The position numbers and the translations under genes were made by a program. From TIUS-1 sp964019505 (GTDB lineage: Bacteria > Bacillota_I > Bacilli_A > Mycoplasmatales > Mycoplasmataceae), in contig NZ_OZ026449.1 in NCBI RefSeq assembly GCF_964019505.1, forward strand, positions 434,001 to 498,000: a stretch of 64,000 nt of DNA, written 5' to 3'. The notes below the pieces were generated by a model. It was not told the origin of the DNA, made no database searches, and saw only the letters and a list, made by a program, of their open reading frames with translations. The number at the start of each line of letters is the position of its first letter. Position 1 is the first letter of the stretch. Positions 42,805 to 53,287 of the stretch are shown here, piece by piece.

Positions 42805-43107
42805 TTAATTTGGGTTCATATTTTTTTCTATTAATTTTGTGATGTTTACATCGTTAAAGCCAATTGCGGCTACTTTTTTAGATGCAAATTGACTTTTAAC
42901 TTCATCAATTGTGAAGTCACTTTTGACAACTTTTACATCGTAGAACTTACATTTATCTTCAAGTTTTTTTAAAGTTGAAGGTCCAATATCTGCAAAGATT
43001 ACAACTAGTAATACTTTTTTGTTTTTGATTTGATCAAGAAGTTTTTCACCAATAGCAACCTTTCCAGATGCATACGCCATTCCGAATGCATTAAGTAATC
43101 GATCCAT
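42805..43107 (-). CDS. ylxQ: L7Ae-family RNA-binding protein YlxQ
   Basis: A 100-residue L7Ae/L30e-fold protein: LNAFGMAYASGKVAIGEKLL (start), KKVLLVVIFADIGPSTLKKL and KKVAAIGFNDVNITKLI. Bacterial YlxQ/RplGA homologues bind kink-turn RNA. ATG overlaps the ylxR stop (TAATG) and infB follows in 18 bases, as in Firmicutes. Confidence 0.92.
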   Translation of the reverse strand: MDRLLNAFGMAYASGKVAIGEKLLDQIKNKKVLLVVIFADIGPSTLKKLEDKCKFYDVKVVKSDFTIDEVKSQFASKKVAAIGFNDVNITKLIEKNMNPN

Positions 43108-43379
43108 TATTCTCAGTTTTCCTTGATTTCTTTTTCTATTGCTAAATAAACTTCTTCAGGTAATTTTGTTTTTAATGACCTTTCTAATAATCTAGATTTC
43201 CTAACTACTTGCAAAGCATCTAATGAGGCTTTTAAATAAACTCCACGTCCATTTGCTTTACCAGTTTGATCAACAAATATTTCCCCAGATTTGTTTTTAA
43301 CAATTCTGATCAATTCTACTTTTGGTAACATTTGATTTGTTGAAACTTCTTTTCTTAAAATGTTTTTAGAATTTTCCAT
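43107..43379 (-). CDS. ylxR: YlxR family RNA-binding protein (RNase P-associated RnpM type)
   Basis: A 90-residue protein. NILRKEVSTNQMLPKVELIR and VDQTGKANGRGVYL match the YlxR pattern RxCxxxxxxxxKxxLxR ... DxxGKxxGRGAYl; the cysteine usually found after the first Arg/Lys pair is Glu here. Basic, C-terminal helical half. The penultimate residue is a TGA-encoded Trp, which shifts the true stop six bases downstream so that it overlaps ylxQ. The start lies 14 bases inside nusA. Confidence 0.92.
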
Positions 43380-44502
43380 TTCTTCTATTGTTTAAAAATG
43401 ATTTAGAAATTAATTCATCCTCTGTTAAGTTACCATTTCAGTGGATTTTTATTCCTTGTTCATTTGCTTGGTCAAATGAGAAAATATTTATTTTCATTCC
43501 AACAAGGTTTGCAACCAATCTGGCAGCCATACCTCTTTTTCCAATTGCAAGTGAAATTTGTTCAGTTGGAACAATCACTGTTGCTTCGTTAGTCTCTAAA
43601 TCAACTTCAATACTTATTGTTTTAACTGGTGATAACGCATTAATGATAAATTCTGTTTTATCTTCTTTTCATAAGATAACGTCAATTTTTTCACCTTTTA
43701 GTTCTTCAGTAACAACTTTGATTCTTGAACCCATGTTACCAACACATGCACCAATTGGATCTACATTTGAATCATGTGATACAACCGCTACTTTAGCTCT
43801 AATACCTGGTTCACGTGAACATGCTTTGATTTCAACTACACCTTCTTGGATTTCAGGGACTTCAACTTCCATTAATTTTTCTAAAAATTTAGGATGTATT
43901 CTTGAACCTTGTACTTGAGAGTGTTTGTTTTCTTTACTTACTTCTTCAATGAAAAGTGAAATTCTATCGCCTTCATTAATGTCTTCACCTGGAATAATTT
44001 TTTTAATTCATAAAGGCAAGATAACTCCATTAACTTCAATGAAGAACATTGTATCTGTAATATCTCTAACTACTCCACCAACTATTGTTTGGTTAAGTGG
44101 TTCGAACTCTTTGAACACTACATCTTTTTCTGCTTCTCTGATTTTTTGTTTAATTATTTGAGCAACTTGTAGTGATGCTGTTTTTGAGAATTTTTCAGTA
44201 AATTCTACAGGCTCATATACAGTGTCACCAATTGTAACATCTCCATATTTTGCTTTAGCTTCGTCTAAAAGAATATCTAATCATTCATCTTCAATTTTTT
44301 TAACAACTGTAAGCTCTTTAAATACTTTGATTTGACCCATGTTTTGATCAATATCAACTCTAACTATTGCTTCAGGGTCAAAGTGCTTTTCGTAAGCTCT
44401 TTGAAATCCTTCTTTGATTCCTTCAAATATTATTTCTTTATCTATTTTTTTATCAGCGCGTAATGTTTCTAACGCTTCTAATAATTCTTTTCCATCTATC
44501 AT
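43366..44502 (-). CDS. nusA: Transcription elongation/termination factor NusA
   Basis: A 378-residue NusA: N-terminal RNA polymerase-binding domain (MIDGKELLEALETLRAD), S1 domain (about residues 135-200, GGVVRDITDTMFFIE), and two KH domains containing DPIGACVGNMGSRI (about 254-267) and ISLAIGKRGMAARLV. The acidic C-terminal repeats of proteobacteria are absent, as in Bacillus. ATG 44500-44502 follows GGAGG by eight bases; the frame is open upstream to a TTG, which the Shine-Dalgarno rules out. It heads the nusA-ylxR-ylxQ-infB-rbfA-rsmE unit. Confidence 0.97.
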
Positions 44503-44517
44503 TATTCTTTCCTCCAA

Positions 44518-44546
44518 AAATGAAAGAAGGCCAAGGCCTTCTTATG
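44518..44546 (-). terminator. Hairpin between the 69-aa gene and nusA
   Basis: A nine-pair GC-containing stem AAGAAGGCC / GGCCTTCTT (44524-44532 with 44535-44543) followed by a T-rich stretch 15 bases before the nusA ribosome site. It ends the small-gene transcript; because no clear promoter separates it from nusA it could also act as a leader attenuator for nusA. Confidence 0.78.
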
Positions 44547-44573
44547 ATTTATAATTTTTACCCAGTTAAGAAA

Positions 44574-44783
44574 TTATCAAGGCTTAATAACTTCTCTACA
44601 TAGGTCAATGAAATCGGCTACGATTTCAATGTTTGGTAGTCCTGCCATACCAACATTATGGTTTTTGCTTGTTACTCATATAACTGCTTTTCCAGTTTCT
44701 TTTCTAACTAACTTAAATGATTTTTCTGTGTTTTCAACGTTGAAATCACTTCCTCATTTATCTAAGAATTGTTCTTGACTCAT
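44574..44783 (-). CDS. 69-aa small protein, unknown function
   Basis: A 69-residue soluble protein beginning MSQEQFLDKWGSDF, with a strand KAVIWVTSKNHN, a loop VGMAGLPNIEIV and a C-terminal helix ADFIDLCREVIKPW. Three Trp codons are TGA, so it is invisible in the standard code. GGAG is nine bases before the ATG at 44781-44783. It has its own terminator. The conserved-looking strand-loop-helix order suggests a small alpha/beta fold; no family assigned. Confidence 0.75.
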
Positions 44784-44823
44784 CTTTATATCTCCATATA
44801 TATTTGTATTATATACATATTAA

Positions 44824-45390
44824 TTAAATAAATAGCAATTTTTTTAATTCACTTATTTTTTCATTACCAACAAAATACTCAACAATACTCAATCCAAATT
44901 CAAGTGTTCCACCTATAGAGCTACCTGTAATTATGTTTTTATCAGTAATTGATCCGCTTCTATTTTGTAAAATTGCTTTATCTAAATATTGGTTTGCCCC
45001 AGGATAATTAACAACTTTTTTACCATCAAGCATTCCTCACATCCCTAACAATTGTGGCGCTGCACATATTGCTGCAATTAACTTATTTTCACCATACGCT
45101 GTTTTAAATCCACTCTCTACTGTGTTGTTTTTTAGTAATTCATTAACTGCGGGACCACCAGGTAAAATAAGTCCATCATAATCTTCATAGTTTATGTTTG
45201 ATAGGTGTTTATCAACAATGACTTTATTATTTCATGCACCAGTTACTACATCTTTATTTTGTATTGAAACAACATCAATTCCAATTACAGACTCGGGAAA
45301 TAGTTTTGCTCCCCTTCTTATTACATCAATTGTTCCGATCGCTTCTGTATCTTCAAAACCATCATATAAAAATATTGCTAATCTTTTCAT
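44824..45390 (-). CDS. DJ-1/PfpI family protein
   Basis: A 188-residue DJ-1-type protein. LYDGFEDTEAIGTID places the conserved Glu at residue 16, YDGLILPGG is at 71-79, and the nucleophile elbow AAICAAPQLLG has Cys109. These are the residues of the YajL/YhbO/DJ-1 group, proposed to act as deglycases or chaperones under oxidative or glyoxal stress; the exact activity cannot be read from sequence. Transcribed divergently from the next gene across 48 bp. Confidence 0.9.
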
Positions 45391-45438
45391 TATTTACACT
45401 TCCTTTTAAATATAATAATTATAACTTGAAGGTGCCAC

Positions 45439-45855
45439 ATGAATAATGAACAAAATAAATTCATTGATAAATTAAATATATCTAGAGACGAAGTTTTAGA
45501 AACTGGATATCTAATTCACAATGAAAAAAATGTGGATGTCCACATTATATGTTTAAAGTTCATTGATCAAAAAATAAATAACATTACAAGAAATGAAAAA
45601 TTTGAAGAACAAATTGGTTTTAGAATTTCTAATGTTAAAGCTTTTAATACTTTCCTATTCACAGATTCTGTTGATGTTGTTATATGCGACAAAAACAACA
45701 AAGTATTAACAACTTATTCGTCAATGCCAGTTCAAAAGGCTACATCACACTATAAGAACGCATGATACATTTATGTTTTTGCAAAGAAAATGATTAAGTT
45801 CTTAAACATTGAACAAAGTGACTACTTAAATGTTGGTAACTATAAGTACTTTTAA
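45439..45855 (+). CDS. 138-aa cytosolic protein, possibly DUF192-like
   Basis: A 138-residue soluble protein. The second half (FTDSVDVVICDKNNKVL then YIYVFAKKMIKFLNIEQSDYL) follows the order of strands and the terminal helix-strand of DUF192 proteins, but the family's key motifs are weak, so this is only a suggestion. GGTG stands before the ATG at 45439-45441. Its stop shares four bases with the stop of the facing nadD-yqeK gene. The very short divergent gap means its promoter overlaps the DJ-1 gene's 5' end. Confidence 0.72.
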
Positions 45856-46940
45856 TTAATATATTTTTTATATGTCTTTAAAAGTTGGTTACCAACATTA
45901 TTAATTCCATGTTTTTTTACTGCAACATCATATTGTTGTTTTAATAAAGCTTTAAAACCCGCATCTAAATTTTCAAATACTAGACTTCTGAATTTTTCTA
46001 CACCGTCATAGTCTCTCTCAGAAGAAATTTTATCAGCACAAAATACAATTTTGTCTAAAGTCGACATGTTTTCAGAACCTACCGTGTGTTTGAAAACTGC
46101 ATCCAATATTTTATTGTCAGTAATTTTTCATTTTGTTTGTAAAAGCTTTCTACCGGCAAAGCTATGTCATACTGGTTTGGGTTCTTTTAATAACTCGACA
46201 TCTATACCTTCGATTAATAACTTCAATTCACTGTCACTCAATTCTTTTGCAACATCATGTAATGTTCCTGCAATAAGTGCAATGTTCGAATTATCTTTAT
46301 CAAATTTTAATGCTAGTTCTTTTGCGGTAATTCCAACATTAATTGAATGATCAAATCTTTTTTTTGTCATTGATAACCTTTCTTCTATGAAAAGTAAATT
46401 ATCAACTGCATACTGATTTAATTCTTCAATCTGACCATCAATGTTAATCAATGATCTAATCCTTGATGAACTCAAGTTTTTGTTTTTAAATTCCCTTAAA
46501 TCTCATCCGTTATTTTTAACAATGTTTAAATCAACATCGTTATTGCGTTTGAATACAACAAATTTAATAATCTTTTTCAGCTCATCATGGTTATATCACC
46601 TTTCAAAACTTCCAACTTGATCTGATCCCATAATAAATTCAAAATCAAAGTCAGGGTTATTTTTAATAAAATAAGAAACTGTTTTAAATGTATTAGATTC
46701 TTTTTTATCAATTTCAAAAGTATTTAAAGTAACATTCTTCAAATCTTTGATTGCAATATTAATCATGTTAATTCTATGTTTATCAGTTGCGTGAACCTTT
46801 ATTTTGAATGGCGAAAGAAATGTTGGTAACACTCAAACAAAATCAAAATTTAACGTGTTAATACATTCGTTAATTATCTCTAAATGATCCGTATGAAATG
46901 GGTCAAAACTTCCACCGAAGATTGCAATTTTTTGTTTCAT
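45852..46940 (-). CDS. nadD: NadD-YqeK fusion: nicotinate-nucleotide adenylyltransferase plus HD phosphohydrolase
   Basis: A 362-residue fusion. Residues 1-185 are NadD: GGSFDPFHTDHLEI (nucleotidyltransferase HxxH at 16-19; the family Gly is Asp) and the SSSRIRSL motif at 157-164. Residues 190-362 are YqeK: RFDHSINV with His198, LHDVAKEL with His228-Asp229, FKHTVGSENMS with His285 and VFCADKIS, the HD motif of the symmetrical Ap4A hydrolases. The first half makes NaAD for NAD synthesis. Firmicutes keep nadD and yqeK as adjacent genes; the fusion is a Mollicute trait to my knowledge. It begins two bases... after the nif3 gene end on the same strand, so it is co-transcribed. Confidence 0.93.
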
Positions 46941-46941
46941 A

Positions 46942-47748
46942 TTATCCTTTCATGGATTTATACATATTTTTGATATCGAACCCAATGATGTCTAATTCAC
47001 TAAATTCTTCCTTTACTAATTTAACCATATGTTTTACAAATGTGTTTTCCATATAGTGGCCAAATGCAAATGCATTGATTTTATTTTCAACCATATACAC
47101 CCACTGATTTCATTTGATCTCGCCAGTTACAAACATTAAATTTGTAATATTGTTTTCAATAATAACATCTCCACCAGAACCAGTACAGATATAAAACTTA
47201 TCAATCATTTCATTTAAGTCAGTGTTTGTGCTAAATTGAACATCTTCAGTTTCAAAAATAGCCTTAAGTGAATTTATTACATCAACTTTTTTTAAGGCGT
47301 TTTTAAACTTAATTTCAAATGTTTGATCATTGAATTTTGATTTTGAAACCTCAAAATTTTTAAACACACTTGGAAGACCACTCTTGATTAAAAACCTATC
47401 ACTTGATGCATCATAGTTTGTGTGTATTGAATAAACTTGAATATTCTTTTCAACTAAAGTCTTATATATTTCTTTTTTAGCGGGATTTGATAATTCAATT
47501 TCTAATTCATTAAATATAAACGGATGTCTTGAAATTATTAAATTTGCATTATTTTTAACTGCAAATTTAATCACATCACTTGTAACATCTAAACAAGTAA
47601 CCACAAAATTAGTGAACACAATATTGTCTGTTAAAGTTAATTGTTCAATCTGAATTCCAGGCTTATCTCACTCACTTGCTAAAGAAACAGGAAATAATAT
47701 TTCCAGTTTGTTAATTAGTACGTTTCTATCTATTGTCTTTGAACTCAT
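46942..47748 (-). CDS. Nif3/YqfO family dinuclear-metal protein
   Basis: A 268-residue Nif3-like protein. ANLIISRHPFIFN (about residues 70-82) corresponds to the family HHP motif but with Arg in place of the first His; YSIHTNYDASSDRF (about 105-118) and the C-terminal FAFGHYMENTF keep the other metal ligands. Function of the family (suggested GTP cyclohydrolase I type 2) is not settled. The start lies 23 bases inside trmK. trmK-nif3 (yqfN-yqfO) after rpoD is the same order as in Bacillus. Confidence 0.9.
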
Positions 47749-48436
47749 TAAAAATAACCTTATTAACTTCCCTTTTTAAAATGTTTCTATACTTAAGTAT
47801 TTGTTTGTGTTTTTTTTCTTTCTTTGGTATTTTTACTAATAAGTCATTTTGACGTTGCTCTTCTAATAGTCATTTTTCAAAATAAATCTTTGTTGGTTTT
47901 TTCTTTCTCAAAATTGGTCCAAATATAATATCGGATTTGTTTTTAATTTTTACTCCACCATTTTTGTTTATTTTTATAATTTCATAGATTATGTCGTTGT
48001 CATCAACTAGTGTTTCCTCTTCAATTCTATAACGTTTAGATTTAGCCCACTTTCTAATTGGTGTTACAGATGTATTACAAGAAATAACATAACAATCAAT
48101 GTTGTCTGAATCATCTTCAAGTATGTTCAATATTGTGTTAGACCCTAAACCAGCAATTATACATGTGTTTATTTTGACTTTATAATCATTAATCCACTTT
48201 ATGCCGTTTCCTAAAATCAATTGAATTTCTTTTTCAAAACCAAATGCATTTACATTTATTCTCGCAGCATTCAATGGACCTTCCGAAATATCAGAGGCAT
48301 ATAATTTTTTAATACTATTGTTTGTATCTTTTTTTAAATATATTGGTACATATCCATGATCTGTTCCAATATCTGCTACCGACTCTTCATCCTTTATCAT
48401 CTTACAAATTGCTAATAATCTTGGAGTAATTAACAA
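47726..48436 (-). CDS. trmK: tRNA (adenine-22-N1)-methyltransferase TrmK
   Basis: A 236-residue class I methyltransferase: LLAICKMIKDEESVADIGTD with AdoMet motif VADIGTDHGYVPIYL (residues 20-34), ASDISEGPLNAA and CIIAGLGSNTILNIL, then a long Lys-rich helical C-terminus. It methylates A22 in tRNA. The start is TTG at 48434-48436, one base after the rpoD stop, with AAGGG as ribosome site; no ATG fits. Two TGA-Trp codons. Confidence 0.9.
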
Positions 48437-48437
48437 A

Positions 48438-49817
48438 TTAGCCCTTGAAAAAGTCTTTTAGAACTTTAGTTTTTGGGAACGATGAGTTTGGTTTAAATTT
48501 TCTAATTGTTTTTGCTTCAATTTGTCTAATACGCTCACGAGTAACTTTCAACTCTCTTCCAACATCTTCTAATGTTTTTGGATTGTCATATTTTGATAAA
48601 TGATATTGGATCATTTTGTGTTTGTATAGTTGAACTTTTTCGATTGGAGTATTTAGGTGGATATCTAAATCTGAAATTGCTTGCATTAGTTTGTCATAAG
48701 TTTCATCATCACATTCTTTTGCAAGATAAACAATTGTTGTTAGTTTAGTTGGCAAAATACCAAAACGCATTCTAATAACTTTCTCTTCACGTGGTTGTAG
48801 AATTTCTGCAAAAACTTCATCAATAACTTCTCTCAATGCTTCTTTTTCAGTATATTCACCTGGTGAAATAATATCTTTATCTTCAACAAAGTCACCAAAG
48901 TGAGTATCGTCTTCATCACCAAATGGTTTTTCTAATGAAACTGGTTCAATACCTAATTTTTTAATTTCAACAATTTTTTGAGGTGTAATTTCTTTTCCGT
49001 ATTTTTCTGCAATTTCTTCAACAGTTGGTTCTCTACCAAGGTCTTGAGTTAATTGTCTTTCAATTCTAGTAATCTTGTTTATTGTTTCTACCATATGTAC
49101 TGGAATTCTAATTGTTCTAGCTTGGTCAGCAATTGCACGTGTAATTGCTTGTCTAATTCATCATGTTGCATATGTTGAAAACTTGAATCCTTTTGAGTAG
49201 TCAAATTTATCAACTGCCTTAATTAGTCCAATATTTCCTTCTTCGATTAAATCCGTAAACTCAAGTCCTCTATTTAAATGCTTTCTAGCGATAGAAATAA
49301 CTAATTTAAGGTTGTAACCGATTAAATTGTCTCTACCCTCTTTAACTTCGTCAGGATCGTCTGATTCAAGCATAATTGCGTATTCAACTTCTTGATCTTT
49401 TGTAAGTATTTTAGCATTACCAATTTGGTTGAAGTAAGACTTAATTACATCTTGGATTTTTGTTTCATTTGAAATTTCACCAACTCTAAATGTTGTTGAG
49501 CTTGCGCTTTTCTTTTTGATCTTTGCATCGGCGATGTCATCTCTATTTTTTTGAATTTGATCTTGTAATTGATCAATCCCAAAATCTTCATCAATAATTT
49601 CTGCTTCTAAATCACTAAACTCAATACCTTTTTCGTTTAATTCTAAGAAAAAGTTATCAACATCCCCATCATCTACTGCTGCGAATTCTTTTGCTATAAT
49701 TTCTTGTAACTCTTGTTGTTCTACTGAGTTATTTTGTTTAACTGCTTTCTTTAATGTTTTCTTTTTGAAATCATCTCAGTTATCAAATTTTTGTTTTGCT
49801 ACTGGTGCTTTTGCCAT
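48438..49817 (-). CDS. rpoD: RNA polymerase primary sigma factor with an insertion in region 4
   Basis: A 459-residue sigma-70. Acidic N-terminus, region 1.2 (KIQDVIKSYFNQIG), region 2 with NLKLVISIARKHLNRGLEF, FSTYATWWIRQAITRAI (2.3-2.4), region 3, and the region 4.2 helix-turn-helix VTRERIRQIEAK at residues 425-436. Normally about eight residues join RMRFG to TLEEVG; here RMRFG (349-353) and KTLEDVG (414-420) are 60 residues apart, giving an insertion of roughly 50 residues between 4.1 and the DNA-reading helices. The ATG overlaps the dnaG stop region; GGAG precedes it. Confidence 0.95.
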
Positions 49818-49818
49818 T

Positions 49819-51798
49819 TTATACTCCTGCCTTTTTCATTTTCTTAATGTGTTTTTCTCTTTTTCTAATTAATAGATTTACATTATCTAGTAATGTATTT
49901 GATTCTTGTTTTGTTTGTGACTTAATTAATAAGTCTTGATAAGTTAGAATGTCTTTATTCATTCTTCTAAGTTCAAGTGTACTAATTGAATCTTCAATTA
50001 CCTTTGTACTTATTTTTAATTTTCTAATGATTTTTTCCTTTTCAAAAACAATATCAATACCACTATAAATCTCTTCAATGATTGGTATTAAGTACTCTTT
50101 ATTATAGTCCTTAACTTTCTTTATTATTAAGTCTAAGTTGTCATCGTCATATTTAACTTCTTTATATATTTTTAAAATTGTTTTGATTATGTCAATGTGT
50201 TGAGTTGAAAAGAATAAGTTAACTGATTTTGTAATCTTTTCATAACCAACCATTGGATCTCTAACCATTGCAGCTATTAGTAACTCCTGTGACTTTAAAT
50301 ACGCAACCGTTCAATCAAGTCCCTTAAGAAGGTCTTGAACTGCAAAACTGGTTTTTGACATGTAGTCCATTGGGTTTCTAAATATCTCTTCTACTTCGTA
50401 ATCCGGGAATTGTGGTGTAAATAAGTGATCTGATTGTCCGTATTCGATTGGTTCATATTCAACTTTTTTTATTGGTTTTGGAATTGACTGTTTATATTTA
50501 CTTTCAAACTCTTCATTCAAGATATTAATATCAATTGAAATTTTTGATGAAATTTCTTGTAATAAGAGTTTTCTGTCTGTTATGTTTTTCAATTTTGAAA
50601 CAACAAATAACATTTTGTTCTTAAATTCAACTTTACCATCAGGTGTTTTCAAGTCATTTTCTTTTTCGTAATATGACATTGTAAACATTATTGAAGTTTG
50701 TTTTGATTCAATTAATTCAATTGTTTTTTGTTGTCCAAATTTGGTAACAAAATCATCTGGATCTTTTGAGTCATTGATGTAAACAAACTTCAATGAAACA
50801 CCTGCGTAGTTATCTGCATTTACTTCTGAATCAGAAATAACAGATAACATCGCATTAGTTCCTGCGTTGTCTGAGTCCAACATCATTGTGATATTTTTTG
50901 AATACTTAGAAATTAATTGAACGTGACTCTTTGTAAACGCCACACCCATTATTGCAATTGAATTATTTATTCCGATTTTTTCCAACGCTATAACATCCAT
51001 ATAACCTTCAACAACTATCGCTTCATCTTTTCTATCAATTACACCCTTTGCGTTATCAAGGTTATAAGTTATTTCAGATTTTTTGAATATCTTATTGTCT
51101 TTTGAATTCAGATATTTATGCTTTTCATTTTCTTCTGATTTACCAAAAACTCGGCCTGAGAAACCCAGCACATTACCATCAAAGTCTTTAATCGGAAATA
51201 TAATCCTGTTTTTAAAGAATGGTATAAATTTGGAACCCGATTCAATAAACAGATTTGATTCTCTTATCTCTTCTAAAGAAAACTGACTTCTAAGATTTTC
51301 TATCAGTGTGTCATCTTTGGGAGAAACAAATCCAATATCAAACTTGTTAATTAAATCAATTTCGATCCCTCTAGAATTCAAATATTTAATTGCCTCTTCT
51401 CCTTCGGGACTAAACAAATTAACAAGATAAGTATCAACTGCTATTTTATTTATTTTGAAAAGTGTCTTTTTCTCTTTTGAAAAATTGCTTTCTTCTGAAA
51501 CTTTAAAACCGCTAATTGATAAATTAAATTTTTCAATTAATTTTTGTACAGCTACAGGATAACTCACCTTTTCAAATAACATCACAAATGTTATTGCGTC
51601 ACCCTTAGCTCCGCATGGAAAACATTTAAATATTTTCTTCTGATTTGAAATACTTAATGATGGATCACTATCATCATGAAACGGACAAACCGATCTATAA
51701 TCTTTTCCCGCCTTATGGATTTTTATATAACTTCCGATTACATCAGAGATTTCAATGGTATTTTTAATTTGCTCGTTTATTTCGTTTGCATTACTCAT
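49819..51798 (-). CDS. dnaG: DNA primase DnaG
   Basis: A 659-residue primase. CHC2 zinc motif with Cys38, His41, Cys59 and Cys62; the primase core with YLNSRGIEIDLINKFDIGF; Toprim with VVEGYMDVIALEKIG (about residue 262-276) and MLDSDNAGTNAM (about 305-316); and a helical C-terminal helicase-binding domain (last ~150 residues). The dnaG-rpoD order is the classical macromolecular synthesis pair. Starts 15 bases after glyS. Confidence 0.97.
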
Positions 51799-51812
51799 TG
51801 AATTAAAATCTC

Positions 51813-53177
51813 CTATTTATTTTTTGCTATATAACTTAAAATTTCATCAATCTTGATTCTATCTTGTTGCATTGTGTCTCTATTTCTAATTGTTACAGAG
51901 TTGTCTGTTTCACTATCAAAATCTATAGTTACACAAAATGGTGTACCTATACTATCTTGTCTTCTATATCTTTTACCAATTTGACCTGCTAAATCATAAG
52001 TTGTAGAAATGAAAGATGATAATTGATCTTGAACTTTACCAGCTAATTCTGATTGTTGTTTTTGTAATGGCAATATAGCAACTTTATATGGTGCTAATTC
52101 AAATGGTAATTGCATAACTGTTCTATCATCTGTTGCACTTACTTGTTCTTTAAATGCATTACATAGTGTAGCTAAGATTAATCTTTCAACACCAACACTT
52201 GGCTCAATTACAAATGGAACAAGTTTTTTATTATCTTCTGGTCTCAAATAAGTTAGATCTTGTTTACTTGCTGTTTGATGTGCTTTTAAATCAAAGTCAG
52301 ATCTATGTGCAATTCCTCACAACTCACCTTTACCGAATGGAAACATATATTCAATATCAACAGTTCTGTTTGAATAATGAGATAATTCTTCTTTTTCATG
52401 TTCTCTTAAAATGAACTCACCCTCTTTGATATTTAGTTTTAATTCTAGAAAAGTCTTAACTTCATTTAATCAAAATTCAAATCAATCAAATTTATCCTCA
52501 GGGTCAAAAAAGAACTCCAACTCCATTTGTTCAAATTCACGTGTTCTAAATATGAAGTTTCCTGGTGTAATTTCATTTCTAAAACTTTTACCAATTTGGC
52601 CAATTCCAAATGGTAGTTTCTTTCTCATTGATCTTTGGACATTTTTGTAGTTCACAAATACACCTTGAGCTGTCTCTGGTCTTAAAAATACGGCTGAACT
52701 TTCATTTTCAACAACACCAACATTAGTTTTGAACATAAGCATAAACTGTCTAATACTTGTAAAGTTAGACTTACCACATTTTGGACATTTAACTTTTTTA
52801 TCTATTATAAGCTTTTCAAGGTCAGCACTTTTTAAACCGTCAACAGATATCTTTAGTTGATCTTCAACTATTTTGTCAGCTCTAAATCTTGATTTACAAT
52901 CTTTACAGTCTATAAGTGGGTCCGAAAAATTACCTAAGTGCCCTGATGCTTTTCAAACATTGCTGTTTAAAATTATTGATGAGTCCAATCCGACATTCAT
53001 TTTTTTTGAACGAACAAAATGATTTCATCACATAGATTTTAAGTTATTCTTTAACTCAACCCCTAGCGGACCATAATCCCATGAGTTAGCTAAACCGCCA
53101 TAAATTTCTGAACCTTGAAAAATAAACCCTGTTGATTTTAAGTGATTTATTAATTTGTCCATATCAATTTTTTTCAT
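51813..53177 (-). CDS. glyS: Glycyl-tRNA synthetase, dimeric class II type
   Basis: A 454-residue alpha2-type GlyRS. GFIFQGSEIYGGLANSWDYG near the start, FLRPETAQGVFVNYKNV (motif 1 region), FRNEITPGNFIFRTREFEQMEL (motif 2; here referred to by its ends FRNE and REFEQ), VIEPSVGVERL (motif 3), and a four-Cys zinc segment (CKDC about 98-101, CPKC about 134-137). The only possible ATG is at 53175-53177, reached directly from the hairpin leader. Heads glyS-dnaG-rpoD-trmK-nif3-nadD. Confidence 0.96.
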
Positions 53178-53212
53178 AAAAAAAAGATCCCCTAGATTAC
53201 TGATCTTTTAAG
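53178..53212 (-). promoter_or_regulatory. glyS leader: terminator-like hairpin containing the ribosome site
   Basis: From the expected transcription start the whole leader is AAAAGATC, a 12-base loop, GATCTTTT and a run of eight Ts that ends at the ATG. The only Shine-Dalgarno-like sequence (AGGGGA) lies in the loop/3' arm. It has the form of an intrinsic terminator, or of a hairpin hiding the ribosome site. No T-box core is present. Confidence 0.6.
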
Positions 53213-53241
53213 ATATTATTCGCATAAAGGCCAAAAGTCAA
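53213..53241 (-). promoter_or_regulatory. Promoter of glyS
   Basis: Minus strand TTGACT (53241-53236), 17-base spacer, TAATAT (53218-53213): an almost consensus vegetative promoter, located between recO and glyS. Confidence 0.8.
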
Positions 53242-53242
53242 C

Positions 53243-53287
53243 ACATTATAAGTGTGTCACACTATAAGTGTTTTAAAACTTATGTGT
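53243..53287. repeat. Three 13-bp operator-like elements at a 16-bp period, upstream of the glyS promoter
   Basis: ACATTATAAGTGT (53243-53255), ACACTATAAGTGT (53259-53271, a perfect inverted repeat ACACT-ata-AGTGT) and, inverted, ACACATAAGTTTT (53275-53287). The starts are spaced 16 bases apart. The array abuts the -35 box and runs to the recO stop codon. It could be a tandem binding site or fold as the recO terminator. Confidence 0.65.

Noticed and set aside
45852..46940. Separate nadD and yqeK genes
   Set aside because: There is no stop or start between the two domains; one continuous 362-residue frame.
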